A stretch of 64,000 nt of DNA from JANMJD01 sp963828405 (GTDB lineage: Bacteria > Actinomycetota > Acidimicrobiia > Acidimicrobiales > Ilumatobacteraceae). The notes under the pieces are model-generated. The model was not told the origin of the DNA. It worked only from the letters and a program-made list of their open reading frames with translations, and made no database searches. Position numbers and translations under genes: made by a program. The stretch is from positions 3,286,001 to 3,350,000 of the forward strand of contig CAWHEG010000031.1 of NCBI GenBank assembly GCA_963828405.1, read 5' to 3'. This document shows, piece after piece, positions 33,983-43,215 of the stretch. Position 1 is the first letter of the stretch; the number at the start of each line of letters is the position of its first letter.

Positions 33983-34993
33983 TCACTCCTCGGCGCGGCG
34001 GGAGCGGCGACGCTCACGTCCGGGCCCGTTGACGGTGGGAACCGTGTTGGTCAGCGGGCCGACCTGTTCGATGATCGTGGCGACGTCCGGGCTCGGCCCC
34101 CGTTCGTGCGTGTCGATCGCCTCGCGCATCGCCGCCAGGTGGGTCGGAGACGTGCCGCAGCAACCGCCGATGATCCGGGCGCCCATGTCGATGGCCAAGC
34201 GGGCGTAGTTGGCCATCAGCTCCGGCGTGCCGGAGTAGACGATCTCGGCACCGTGGAACCTGGGGATGCCGCAGTTGCCCTTGCAGACGATGAGGTGGTC
34301 GGCGTGCCGCTCCGCCATCGCCCCGATCGACACGAGGATGTCAGGCGCCCCGACACCGCAGTTGGCCCCGTAGGCGAGTGGCTGCACGGCCAGGTCGGCG
34401 AACACGTCGACGAGCAGACCGGGCATCAGGCCCATCATCGTGCGCCCGGCGGTGTCGAACGAGCAGGTGGCGACGTACGGCATCCCGGCGTCGATGGCCG
34501 CCTGGGCCGCGGCGCGGACCTCCTCGGGCGCCGACATCGTCTCGATCCACACCACATCGGCGCCGCCGGCGCGCAGGCCCTCGATCTGCTCGCGGAACGA
34601 GGCCGTGGCGACCTCGGGGGTCAGTGCGCCGAGCGGTTCGAACAGCTCACCGGTCGGGCCGACCGACCCGGCCACGGCGACCGGCCGGTCGGCCGCGGCG
34701 GCCACCTCGCCGGCCAGCTCGGCGGCCAGCCGGGAGAGCTCGCCGACACGGTTGTCGAGGCCGTGCAGCTTGAGGCGGTGGCGGGTTCCGCCGAACGAGT
34801 TGGTCAGGATGACGTCGGCGCCCGCCTCGACGAAGCGGCGGTGCAGGTCCTGCACCCGTTCGGGCGCGGTCGAGTTCCACAGCTCGGGCGGTTCCCCCGG
34901 GCCGAGCCCCGCCTCGAAGTAGTTGGTCCCGGTGGCACCGTCGGCGAGCAGCACGCGTCCGGTCGCCAGCAGGTCGGGGAAGGTGATGCGCAT
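33983..34993 (-). CDS. betaine-homocysteine S-methyltransferase-like protein
   Basis: A 336-residue Zn-dependent (beta/alpha)8 methyltransferase of the Pfam S-methyl_trans family. Seen: LLADGATGTNYFEAGL, ILTNSFGGTRHRLKLHG and the three zinc ligands: C212 in GANCGVG and C278-C279 in GGCCGTSP. These enzymes move a methyl group from betaine or S-methylmethionine to homocysteine; single-domain forms of this kind are often called betaine-homocysteine methyltransferase. ATG 34993 follows GGAG. A hairpin lies in its leader. Its stop lies five bases from the convergent aminotransferase stop. Confidence 0.88.
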   Translation of the reverse strand: MRITFPDLLATGRVLLADGATGTNYFEAGLGPGEPPELWNSTAPERVQDLHRRFVEAGADVILTNSFGGTRHRLKLHGLDNRVGELSRLAAELAGEVAAAADRPVAVAGSVGPTGELFEPLGALTPEVATASFREQIEGLRAGGADVVWIETMSAPEEVRAAAQAAIDAGMPYVATCSFDTAGRTMMGLMPGLLVDVFADLAVQPLAYGANCGVGAPDILVSIGAMAERHADHLIVCKGNCGIPRFHGAEIVYSGTPELMANYARLAIDMGARIIGGCCGTSPTHLAAMREAIDTHERGPSPDVATIIEQVGPLTNTVPTVNGPGRERRRSRRAEE

Positions 34994-35010
34994 CAGGCTC
35001 CAAGCGATGA

Positions 35011-35031
35011 CTCGCCGCGACGTCAGGCGAG
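35011..35031 (-). other. stem-loop in the leader of the methyltransferase gene
   Basis: CTCGCC and GGCGAG pair across a nine-base loop 18 to 38 bases upstream of the methyltransferase ATG and 23 bases past the preceding DUF1989 stop. A second small inverted repeat (TTGGC-GGTT-GCCAA) abuts it. It could be a terminator or a leader structure; it does not match a SAM or SAH riboswitch consensus that I know. Confidence 0.3.
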
Positions 35032-35053
35032 CGATTGGCGGTTGCCAACCATT

Positions 35054-35932
35054 CTACGGCCGAACCGGCCGGCGATCGACGAGTGACGGGGGAACCCCGT
35101 CGGGCGTCCGCAGACCGTGGCGACCGCCGGCCGCCCCCCGGTAGTCGACACGTGACGACGGCGACCACCCGGCGAGCAGCCCGGGCTCGGGTGCGAACAC
35201 CTCGACCCGCAGCGGATGGCAACTCGGCTCGGCGTCGGAGCCCGGTCCCCACAGCGGGACGGCCAGATCCCCGCCCGGGCAGAGTGATATCGCCAGCAGC
35301 AGATCCGTCTCGGCGAGCAGCTCGACGTGGTCGCCCGGCCTCGCCGGGCAGGTCTTCATGAAGTAACGCTTGTCGTCGGGCATCAGCCCGGTGACCTGGA
35401 ACAGGTTGATCACGTCGTGGACATCGAACTCGGTCAGGCCCCGGCCGAGCACGGCCCGGGTCAGGTTGGAGTGGCAGTGGTAGTCGTAAGCGGCACCCGA
35501 GAGCAGCTGGTTCACGTAGGGGTCGCAGCGGGTGCCCAGCAGGTCGTGGCACCCGGCGTCGTCGGCGTCGCGGCCGTAGGCGACGGTGTCGACGACGAAC
35601 GTCGCCAACGGCCGCAGGAAGGGCAGGTTCGACCACAGCCGGGCCCCGACCGAGACGTGCGTGCCGTGGAACTGGCGGGTGCGGCTCGCCCAGAACCGCT
35701 CCCGGGGGTCGTGGAGCGACCACAGGTTCAGGTCGACGACCTGGGGCCCCTCCACCGTCGTGAAACGCACGATCGAACCCGCTGGCGCCTCGAAGGCATG
35801 GCCGCAGCGCACCGGCACGATCGTGTCGTGGAGGATCCGGTGCCGGTCCCCGCGTCCGGCGAGACGGGCGATCAGGGCGCGGTCGGGGTCGAGCGGGCCG
35901 CCCCGGTCGGTGACGTACGCGGCATGGGGCAT
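35054..35932 (-). CDS. DUF1989 (urea carboxylase-associated) family protein
   Basis: A 292-residue protein of the DUF1989 / urea carboxylase-associated family. Seen: an AFEAPAGSIVRFTTVEGPQVVDLNLW strand pair, WSNLPFLRP and a HDLLGTRCDPYVNQLL block followed by YDYHCHSNL, with the conserved Cys and His residues of the family. DUF1989 proteins accompany urea carboxylase or aminomethyltransferases and were linked to amide/amine degradation, without a proven reaction. ATG 35932 (MPHAAYVTDRGG) is the only ATG that fits. Upstream of the methyltransferase gene in the same direction (60-base gap). Confidence 0.8.
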   Translation of the reverse strand: MPHAAYVTDRGGPLDPDRALIARLAGRGDRHRILHDTIVPVRCGHAFEAPAGSIVRFTTVEGPQVVDLNLWSLHDPRERFWASRTRQFHGTHVSVGARLWSNLPFLRPLATFVVDTVAYGRDADDAGCHDLLGTRCDPYVNQLLSGAAYDYHCHSNLTRAVLGRGLTEFDVHDVINLFQVTGLMPDDKRYFMKTCPARPGDHVELLAETDLLLAISLCPGGDLAVPLWGPGSDAEPSCHPLRVEVFAPEPGLLAGWSPSSRVDYRGAAGGRHGLRTPDGVPPSLVDRRPVRP

Positions 35933-36023
35933 CGGCCAAGCATGGCACGGCGACGGTCGGCCGGCCGGCGACCTGCCGTTCCGCTGCACGGCGGGCGGCC
36001 GCGGCCCCGGCCGGACCGCTACG

Positions 36024-36782
36024 GTGGCGTCGGTGGGTGCGGCATTCTGGGTGACGGTCGTCGGCCTGTTCGTCGCCTCGACACTGCAGTCGGCGACGGG
36101 CTTCGGGTTCTCGCTGGTCGCCGGGCCGACGTTGTTCGCCGTGATCGACGCCTCGGCGGCGGTGACGTTGCTGATGGTCATCGGGCAGGTCGTCAACCTG
36201 CTGGTGCTGTTCGGCGAGCGCCGACGGCCCCAGATCGAGTGGTCGGTGCTGCGCCCGGCGCTGCTCGCCGCCCTCCCCGGCCTCCCGCTGGGAGCCCTGA
36301 TCGTCCGGTTGGTCCCGTTGCGGGCCTTGCGCCTGGCCGTCGGCGTGATCGTCGTCGCCCTCGTCGTGACCCGCGTGGTCGGTCGGCGTCGGCCGCCGTC
36401 GACCCGGCCGATCGGCCGGCGGGGAGCGATCGTCGCCGGACTCGCCGTTGGCGTCCTGACCACCTCGACGACGACGAGCGGCCCACCGCTGGCCATCTGG
36501 CTGACCTCGCGGCGGATGGCGCCGGCGGCGATCCGCGACGCCGTGACGATGATCTTCCTGCTGCTCGACATCGTCGCCCTGCCGGTGTTCATCGGCATCG
36601 TCGGGTCCGGCGCCGGTCTGGCCAGGATCGGATGGATCCCGCTCCTCGTGCCGGGCGCCGCACTCGGCCAGATCATCGGCCGGCGGGTGTTCCTGCGTCT
36701 GCCTCCGGCGCACTACACCCGGATCGTGCTCGGTTTCGCCCTCGTCGCCGGAGCGCTCAGCGTGGCCGCCGGCCTCTCCTGA
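36024..36782 (+). CDS. TSUP family permease (TauE/SafE)
   Basis: A 252-residue membrane protein with about eight helices and the TSUP internal duplication: STLQSATGFGFSLVAGPTLF in the first half and TTSTTTSGPPLAIWLTSRRM in the second. The family exports or takes up small sulfur or organic anions (sulfite, sulfoacetate, organosulfonates), so the substrate is open. GTG 36024 is taken; a GTG nine bases later is also possible. Divergent from the DUF1989 gene; the stop is four bases from the end of the convergent diguanylate cyclase gene. Confidence 0.85.
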   Translation: MASVGAAFWVTVVGLFVASTLQSATGFGFSLVAGPTLFAVIDASAAVTLLMVIGQVVNLLVLFGERRRPQIEWSVLRPALLAALPGLPLGALIVRLVPLRALRLAVGVIVVALVVTRVVGRRRPPSTRPIGRRGAIVAGLAVGVLTTSTTTSGPPLAIWLTSRRMAPAAIRDAVTMIFLLLDIVALPVFIGIVGSGAGLARIGWIPLLVPGAALGQIIGRRVFLRLPPAHYTRIVLGFALVAGALSVAAGLS

Positions 36783-36786
36783 CGCC

Positions 36787-38308
36787 TCAGCGCTCGCCGC
36801 TGAACACCCCGACGCGGCCCTTGCCGCTGTGCTTGGCGCTGTACATCGCCATGTCGGACTGCCCGAGCAGCTCGTCGACCGACGATCCGGCCACTGCCGT
36901 GGCGATCCCGATGCTCACTCTCGGCATGACGACGCCGTTCCCCAGCTCGACCACCTCGGTCACGGCCTTGAGGATCCGATCGGCCGACGACCGGGCGACC
37001 TCGGCGTCGGTCTCCTCGAGCAGCATCGCGAACTCGTCGCCACCGAGCCGGGCCACCAGGTCACGTTGGCGGGTGCACGTGCGTAGCCGTTCGGCGATGG
37101 TGATCAGCAGCCGATCGCCGGTCGCGTGCCCGTAGACGTCGTTGACCTGCTTGAAGTCGTCGAGGTCGCAGTACAGCACGCTCGTCGGCCGGCCGCGGAG
37201 CACCGCCCGTTCGAGCGCCCGCTCCGCCCGCGACACGAACTGCGCCCGGTTCGCCAGACCGGTCAGCGGGTCGCTGTAGGCCAGCCGGCTGAGCTGCAAC
37301 TGCAGTTCGTGGCGTTCGGTGACGTCCCTCCACACCCACACGTGCTCGTTGGCCGACCCCTCGAGTCGCGAACCGACTGCCTCGAGATGGACGGAGCGCC
37401 CGTCGATCGCCGCCAGGCTGAACGTGAGCTGTTCGTGGTCTCCGCCGGCGGTCAGCCGCTGATCGGCCTCCAACCAGCGCATCTGCGTTCCCGGATCGGC
37501 GAACAACTGGCGGACGTGGGTGGGCGACTTCGTGCGGATCAGCTGCTGCAGCACCCCGGCGTCGGGGCTCATCAACGACATCCCGCCATCGCGGTTGACC
37601 ACCGTGATGACGTCGCGCGAGCTCTCGACGAGCGCGCTGAACCGCCGGCCGTGCGCCTCGGCCATCAGGCGGTCGAGGTCGCGGCGCCGGTGGGTGCCGG
37701 CCGACCAGAACAGCAGACCACACGCCCCGACCAGGATGCCGGCCCCGATGGCGGCCCGTCGCCGGGCATCGTCGGCGGCCGCATCGGCCCGTCGGTGCTC
37801 TTCGACTGCCACGCTCACCGCCGGGTCGACGGCCGCGGCGAAGGCGGGTTCGGCGAGCGACGCCGAGATGCCCGAGGCGCCGTCGCGGTCACCCGAGGCG
37901 AGGGCGTCGAACTGCCGCGGCGACGACGGTGACATAGCCGTCGATCGCCGTACGCAGCCGGCCGTAGGGCTCGGCGGCGGATGGCAGCCCGGCGATGATC
38001 GCCCCGAGCCGGCCTGCCGCGTCGTCCGCCTCGAGGCGCATCGCCACCGGATCCTGGCCGCCCAGCGCCCGCAACGAGGCCGTCTCGATCCGGTGCAGCA
38101 GCACCTCGACCTCGCCCACCCGGTCGCGGCGAGCGCCGGCCCTCTCCGCCGATCGGTGGAGCAGCACACCCAGCAACAGCGGAGCGAGAGCGAATGCCAA
38201 CAATCCCATGATGAGCGCAAAGACATTCACCCATCGCGGTCTTACCGGGAGGAGTCTGAAGACTTGTGGAGGGGATTCGGGTTCTTGGCGCATGTTTATG
38301 CCACCCAT
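36787..38308 (-). CDS. membrane-bound PAS-GGDEF diguanylate cyclase, reading frame broken near 37.92 kb
   Basis: The N-terminal part (VNVFALIMGLLAFALAPLLLG membrane helix, then a helical sensor region with RIETASLRALGG) ends in a frame that stops early. The rest (QFDALASGDRDG, second helix AAIGAGILVGACGLLFW, a PAS-like domain, then GGDEF) is one base out of register. Joining them near 37,915-37,930 gives a protein of about 505 residues. The active-site loop is LGGDEFAML and an RxxD inhibitory site (RQRD) lies five residues before it, so c-di-GMP synthesis with product inhibition is expected. The start at ATG 38308 is uncertain; 38293 is an alternative. Confidence 0.85.
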
Positions 38309-38436
38309 CGTATTTCCCAATTCACACAGACTCCCGACCGGGGAGTCAGATGACACCAAGATCGGCCAAAGCGCCTACATTCCGGAGCGACAGGGCCCGC
38401 CGATCGCCGCACGCCCGTTCCACCGAGGAGCCACCG

Positions 38437-39921
38437 ATGCCCGAGCTGGCCGCACTGCAGATGCACATCGACGGTGAGTGGTGCGACGCGGCCGATGGCG
38501 CCACGATGGTGTCGTTCGACCCCTCGACGGGCCTACCGTGGGCGCGCTTCGCGCTCGCCGGGGCGCCGGACGTCGACCGTGCGGTGCGCGCCGCTCACCG
38601 GGCGATGTACGAGGGGCCGTGGTCGCGGCTCACGGCCACCCAGCGCGGGCGGGTGCTGGCCCGTCTCGGTGCTCTGCTCGCCGAACGGGCGGCGGCCATC
38701 GGCGCCGTCGAGACCCGTGACACCGGCAAGCTGCTGCGCGAGACGGTGGCCACGACGACCTACGTCGCCGACTACTACCACTACTTCGCCGGTGCCGCCG
38801 ACAAGGTGCACGGTGCCACCTTCTCGACCGACAAGCCCGACCTGATGGCCTTCACGCTGCGCGAACCGATCGGGGTGGTGGCCGGCGTCATCCCGTGGAA
38901 CAACCAGCTCCTGCTCGCCGCGGTGAAGGTCGCCCCCGCCCTCGCCTGTGGGAACGCCGTGGTCCTCAAGGCGTCCGAGCACGGGCCGGCGGCCCTGCTC
39001 GAGCTGGCGCGGCTCGCCGAGGAGGCCGGCCTGCCGCCCGGCGTTCTCAACGTGGTCACCGGGCTGGGTGATCCCTGCGGGACATCGCTCACCCGGCATC
39101 CCCTCGTCGCCCGGATCGCCTTCACCGGCGGTTCCGCGGCGGCCCGCCATGTCGTGCGCAACTCGGCGGAGAACTTCGCCGTCGTCACCCTCGAGCTCGG
39201 CGGCAAGTCGCCGATCATCGTGTTCGACGATGCCGATCTCGACAACGCCGTCAACAGCGTCGTCGCCGCCAACTTCGGTGCCGCCGGCCAGAGCTGCGTG
39301 GCCGGCACCCGGGTCTACGCCCACGAGCGCATCCACGCCGAGCTGGTCGAGCGGGTCGCCGACCGGGCCCGCCGGATCGTGATCGGCGACCCGACGGCGC
39401 CGTCGACCGAGATCGGCCCCCTGGCCACCCTCGGTCAACTCGACCACATCGGCGCGGCGGTGGCGGCGGCGCGGGCCGAGGGAGCGACCGTCGTCACCGG
39501 CGGCCGCCGGCCCGACGGGCTCGGGGCGGGCTGGTACTACGAGCCGACGGTGCTCACCTGCCCGACCAACGACGTGACGGCGGGCCGTGAGGAGCTCTTC
39601 GGGCCGGTGCTCAGCGCGTTCTCGTTCCGTGACGAGGATGCCGTGATCGCCGCGGCCAACGACAGTCCCTACCACTACGCGTCGGGCGTGTTCACCCGGG
39701 ACGTCGGGCGGGCGATGCGGATCACCGGGCGCCTGCGGGCCGGGATCGTCTACGTCAACACCTACCGGGTGATCTCGCCGATGGTCCCGTTCGGCGGCAA
39801 CGGCGACACGGGCTACGGCCGCGAGAGCGGGTCGGAGTCGATGCTCGACTACACCCGCCCCAAGACGGTGTGGATCAACACCTCGTCGGGGTCGATGCCC
39901 GACCCGTTCACCATGCGCTGA
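38437..39921 (+). CDS. NAD(P)-dependent aldehyde dehydrogenase
   Basis: A 494-residue class-2-type aldehyde dehydrogenase. Seen: GVIPWNNQLLLAAVKVAPALACGNAVVLKASE (NAD site), catalytic E253 in LELGGKS and nucleophile C287 in GQSCVAG, then EELFGPVLS and PFGGNGDTGYGRE. Family length is normal and no signal peptide is present. It oxidises an aldehyde to an acid; substrate unknown. ATG 38437 follows GAGGAG. It is followed 12 bases later by the enolase-superfamily gene and then a serine hydrolase, so the three probably form one catabolic transcript. Confidence 0.93.
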   Translation: MPELAALQMHIDGEWCDAADGATMVSFDPSTGLPWARFALAGAPDVDRAVRAAHRAMYEGPWSRLTATQRGRVLARLGALLAERAAAIGAVETRDTGKLLRETVATTTYVADYYHYFAGAADKVHGATFSTDKPDLMAFTLREPIGVVAGVIPWNNQLLLAAVKVAPALACGNAVVLKASEHGPAALLELARLAEEAGLPPGVLNVVTGLGDPCGTSLTRHPLVARIAFTGGSAAARHVVRNSAENFAVVTLELGGKSPIIVFDDADLDNAVNSVVAANFGAAGQSCVAGTRVYAHERIHAELVERVADRARRIVIGDPTAPSTEIGPLATLGQLDHIGAAVAAARAEGATVVTGGRRPDGLGAGWYYEPTVLTCPTNDVTAGREELFGPVLSAFSFRDEDAVIAAANDSPYHYASGVFTRDVGRAMRITGRLRAGIVYVNTYRVISPMVPFGGNGDTGYGRESGSESMLDYTRPKTVWINTSSGSMPDPFTMR

Positions 39922-39932
39922 CGGCTGCTTAC

Positions 39933-41063
39933 ATGGCATCCATGCGCATCACTGCCGTCGAGATCCACCAGTACCCGCTCGGTTACCGCTACGGCGAGTA
40001 CGTCATGTCGGGCGGGCGGGTCGTGCGGACGCTCCCGTCGACCGTGGTCCACCTCGTCGCCGAGGACGGGGGCGGTGGGCGGATCGACGGCTGGGCTGAG
40101 ACCTGCCCGTTGGGCAGCACCTACCTGGCGGCCCACGCCGAGGGGGCCGTCGCCGCCCTCGGCCTGCTCGGTCCGGCGGTGCTCGGCGCCGACCCGACCA
40201 ACCTGCGCGACATCCAACGGCGGATGGACGAGGCGCTGATGGGTCACAACTACGCCAAGAGCCCGATCGACATCGCCTGCTGGGACGTCTTCGGCAAGGC
40301 GGTCGGCCGACCGGTCGTCGACCTGCTCGGCGGGCGGGTGAACGACGAACTGCCGATGTACAAGGCGGTCCCCCTCGGCGACGCCGACTCGATGGTCGCC
40401 TTCGTGCTCGAGCAGCGCTCCCAGGGGGTCCACCGCTTCCAGCTCAAGGTGGGCGCCGATCCGCGTGACGATGCCCGGCGGTCCCTCGCCGTGGTCGAGG
40501 CCACCGGGGACGGCGACGCGATCCTCGCCGATGCCAACGGCGGGTGGCGCCGACAGGAGGCGATCGTCGCCGCCCGGCTGATGGAGGGTGCCGACCGTCT
40601 GTTCATGGAGCAGCCCTGCCCGACGCTGGCCGAGTGCCTCGGGGTCCGTCGGCACACGAACCTGCCGATGATCCTCGACGAGGTGATCACCGATCAGCAG
40701 GCGCTCATCGAGGCGGCACTGGCCGGTGGGATGGAGGCGATCAACCTCAAGCTCAACCGCGTCGGCGGACTGACCAAGGCCCGGCTGATCCGCGACACCG
40801 CCGTCGAGCTCGGGCTGCGCCTGACCATCGAGGACTCCTGGGGCGGCGATCTCACCTCGGCCGCCGTCAGCCACCTCGGGGCGTCCACCCCACCCGCGGC
40901 GCTGTTCGCCGTGTCGTTCATGAACGACTGGACAGACAACCACCTGGCCGGTTACCAGCCCCGCTCGGTCGAGGGCGTGGGCAGCGCCCCGACCACACCC
41001 GGTCTCGGCGTGACCGTCGAGGTCGACCGGCTCGGCGCCCCGCTCAAGTCGTGGAGCGTCTGA
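39933..41063 (+). CDS. enolase-superfamily dehydratase, resembling cis-3-hydroxyproline dehydratase
   Basis: A 376-residue mandelate racemase/muconate lactonizing family protein. Seen: LGSTYLAAHAEG, MGHNYAKSPIDIACWDVFGKAVGRPV, the base lysine in FQLKVG, the metal ligands DANGGW (Asp), EQP (Glu) and DE (LPMILDEV), and the second acid/base region in LTIEDSWGGD. The GSTY..AHA and H.YAKS.ID.ACWD.FGK combination resembles the cis-3-hydroxy-L-proline dehydratase branch as I remember it, so a hydroxyproline or related sugar-acid substrate is proposed. ATG 39933; an ATG three codons later is also possible. Next gene starts three bases after its stop. Confidence 0.85.
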   Translation: MASMRITAVEIHQYPLGYRYGEYVMSGGRVVRTLPSTVVHLVAEDGGGGRIDGWAETCPLGSTYLAAHAEGAVAALGLLGPAVLGADPTNLRDIQRRMDEALMGHNYAKSPIDIACWDVFGKAVGRPVVDLLGGRVNDELPMYKAVPLGDADSMVAFVLEQRSQGVHRFQLKVGADPRDDARRSLAVVEATGDGDAILADANGGWRRQEAIVAARLMEGADRLFMEQPCPTLAECLGVRRHTNLPMILDEVITDQQALIEAALAGGMEAINLKLNRVGGLTKARLIRDTAVELGLRLTIEDSWGGDLTSAAVSHLGASTPPAALFAVSFMNDWTDNHLAGYQPRSVEGVGSAPTTPGLGVTVEVDRLGAPLKSWSV

Positions 41064-41066
41064 GCC

Positions 41067-42179
41067 ATGGCCCCGACCGTCGACCAGGCCGCCATCGATC
41101 AGCTGCTCACCCGGGCCCGCCGCGAGATCGACGCCGGGTTGCTGCCGTCGTGCCAGATCGCCCTCGCCCTGCACGGCGAGCTGATCGCCTTCGAGACGTA
41201 CGGGGAGGCCAGCGACGACACCCGCTACGTGGTGTTCTCGGCGACCAAGCCCGTGGTCGCCGGCGCGGTCTGGGCCCTCATCGGTGACGGCGATGTCGAC
41301 CCGTCCGACCACGTCGCGTCGTACATCCCGGAGTTCGCGACGAACGGCAAGGAGGCGATCACGATCGAGCAGGTGATGCTCCACACCGCAGGCTTTCCCG
41401 CGGCACCGTTGACCCCGGGCGACGGGGACACCTCGGCGGGCCGGCGTGCGGCGTTCGCCCGCTGGCGGCTCAACTGGGCCCCGGGCTCGAGGTTCGAGTA
41501 CCACCCGTCGTCGGCCCACTGGGTGCTGGCCGAGCTGATCGAGGCCGTCACCGGACGCGACTACGGCGACGTCGTCGAGGAGCGGGTCAGCGGCCCCGCC
41601 GGTCTCGCTCGGCTGCTGCGCCGGGTGCCGCATCCGGCGGCGACGTTGCAGGTCGTCGGCGAACCGATCTCACCCGACGAGCTGCTGGCGGCCCTCGGTG
41701 TGCGCCAGCTCCCCACCACCGAGGTGACGCCGGAGAACCTGCTCAGGTTCAACGACCCGGCCGTCCGGGCCGTCGGGATGCCCGGGGGTGGCGGGGTGAT
41801 GCGGGCGGCCGATCTCGCCCTGTTCTACCAGGCGGTGCTCCACAACCCGGGTGGGATGTGGCGTCCCGACGTGCTCGCCGACGCCATCGGCAACGTCCGC
41901 AACCACTTCCCCGATCCACTGCTCGGCACGCCCGCCAACCGCACGCTCGGGTTGGTCCAGGCCGGCGACGACGGCCGCTCCCACTACCGCGGGATGGGGC
42001 GCACGGTCTCGGCGCGGACGGTCGGGCACAACGGTGCCGCCGGCCAGATCGCCTGGGGCGACCCGGCGACGGGACTGAGCTTCGCCTACTGCACCAACGG
42101 CATCGACCTCGACCAGTTGCGCGAACCGCGCCGCGTGACGGCACTGGCCAGCCTCGCCGGGCGCTGTGTGACGGTCTGA
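41067..42179 (+). CDS. serine hydrolase, beta-lactamase/esterase family (class C-like)
   Basis: A 370-residue protein with the penicillin-binding/beta-lactamase fold: the nucleophile tetrad S58-A-T-K61, a second motif YHPSS in place of YxN, and HNGAAGQ as the third (KTG-equivalent) motif. There is no signal peptide, so a cytoplasmic esterase or amidase such as EstB is more likely than an antibiotic hydrolase. ATG 41067 lies three bases after the enolase-superfamily stop; the pair is surely co-transcribed, and the hydrolase may open a lactone or amide that the dehydratase pathway uses. Confidence 0.88.
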   Translation: MAPTVDQAAIDQLLTRARREIDAGLLPSCQIALALHGELIAFETYGEASDDTRYVVFSATKPVVAGAVWALIGDGDVDPSDHVASYIPEFATNGKEAITIEQVMLHTAGFPAAPLTPGDGDTSAGRRAAFARWRLNWAPGSRFEYHPSSAHWVLAELIEAVTGRDYGDVVEERVSGPAGLARLLRRVPHPAATLQVVGEPISPDELLAALGVRQLPTTEVTPENLLRFNDPAVRAVGMPGGGGVMRAADLALFYQAVLHNPGGMWRPDVLADAIGNVRNHFPDPLLGTPANRTLGLVQAGDDGRSHYRGMGRTVSARTVGHNGAAGQIAWGDPATGLSFAYCTNGIDLDQLREPRRVTALASLAGRCVTV

Positions 42180-42223
42180 CCGGTACCTGCCGCCCCCAGA
42201 CCCGGGTGCTCATCGCCGCCCTG

Positions 42224-42245
42224 CTACTCGTTGGCTACTCGTTGG
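42224..42245. repeat. 11-bp tandem duplication at the end of the EamA gene
   Basis: CTACTCGTTGG occurs twice in direct succession. One copy carries the TAG stop (minus strand) and the other lies immediately across it, so a second in-phase copy of the last codons falls outside the gene. It looks like a recent slippage event. Confidence 0.8.
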
Positions 42246-43215
42246 GGACGAGCATCCGATTCCCCTCGACCGCCAACACGGCCGGTGGTCCAGCGGTGCC
42301 GCCGCGCAGCATCTCGGTCGCCGTCACGCCGCCGAGGGCGACGATCATCCCGGCGATCTGCAGCCCGCTGAGCTGCTGGCCGAGCAGCAGCCAGGCCAAC
42401 CCGGCCGCCACGATCGGCTCGACCATCCCGGTGACCGAGGAGGCGCCGGCACCGATCCTCCCGGCGCCGGCGACGAGCAGGGTGTAGGGCAGCAGCGTGC
42501 CGACGACGATGCACATCCCGACGGCGAACCACGCCGGCATCGAGCCCCCGAGGCGCGTCCCCAGATCGACGCGGTCGCCGAGGCGATCGAACGGCAACGT
42601 CCACAACGGATGGGCGAACAGCCAGAAGGCGGTGCCGGCCAGCATCCCGACCCCGATCCGCACGAACGGCGACAGCTCGGGCGGCTGGGCGGCAGCGAGC
42701 AGGATCTGGGCGCAGTAGGCGACCATCGTCGCCACGGCGAACAGCAGCCCGGCGGCGGGCAGGCTGCTGGCCGACGCGTCGCCGCCGGTCACGGCGACGA
42801 TGACCCCGACGATGGCGACGACCATCGCCGCCGCGGCCAACGGGGGCAGACGCCGTTCGTGGACGATCGCCTCGAACACCGTCACCGGCACGGGCGCGGT
42901 GAAGATGATGATCAGGGCGATCGGCACGGGGATGCGGTCGATGGCCAGGTAGTACAGCCACTGGGGGACGCTGACCCCGAAGACCCCGAACGCCGTGACC
43001 CGCAGCCAACCCCGCCGGCTCAGCCGTGGGCGGGCCCGGAGCACGACGATCGACAGGATCGCCGCCGCCCCGTAGATCCGCAGGGCGGCGAGGTCGGTGG
43101 GACCGACGGCCCCGGAGTGGAACAGCAGCGTCGAGTTGATCCCATTGGTCGCCCACAGCATCGCCGACATCAGCACCAGGGCGTAGCCCTGGCGCCGGTG
43201 GGACCGGCCCGACAT
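42235..43215 (-). CDS. EamA/DMT superfamily transporter
   Basis: A 326-residue inner-membrane protein of the drug/metabolite transporter superfamily, with two five-helix EamA halves: LVLMSAMLWATNGINSTLL...IPVPIALIIIFTAPVPVTVFEAIVHERRL (first half) and FAVATMVAYCAQILLAA...GAGASSVTGMVEPIVAAGLAWLLLGQQL (second half). Substrates in this family include amino acids, purines and metabolites. ATG 43215 shares a base with the monooxygenase stop (TGATG), so it is translated with that gene and may export or import a compound tied to it. Confidence 0.88.
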   Translation of the reverse strand: MSGRSHRRQGYALVLMSAMLWATNGINSTLLFHSGAVGPTDLAALRIYGAAAILSIVVLRARPRLSRRGWLRVTAFGVFGVSVPQWLYYLAIDRIPVPIALIIIFTAPVPVTVFEAIVHERRLPPLAAAAMVVAIVGVIVAVTGGDASASSLPAAGLLFAVATMVAYCAQILLAAAQPPELSPFVRIGVGMLAGTAFWLFAHPLWTLPFDRLGDRVDLGTRLGGSMPAWFAVGMCIVVGTLLPYTLLVAGAGRIGAGASSVTGMVEPIVAAGLAWLLLGQQLSGLQIAGMIVALGGVTATEMLRGGTAGPPAVLAVEGNRMLVPNE

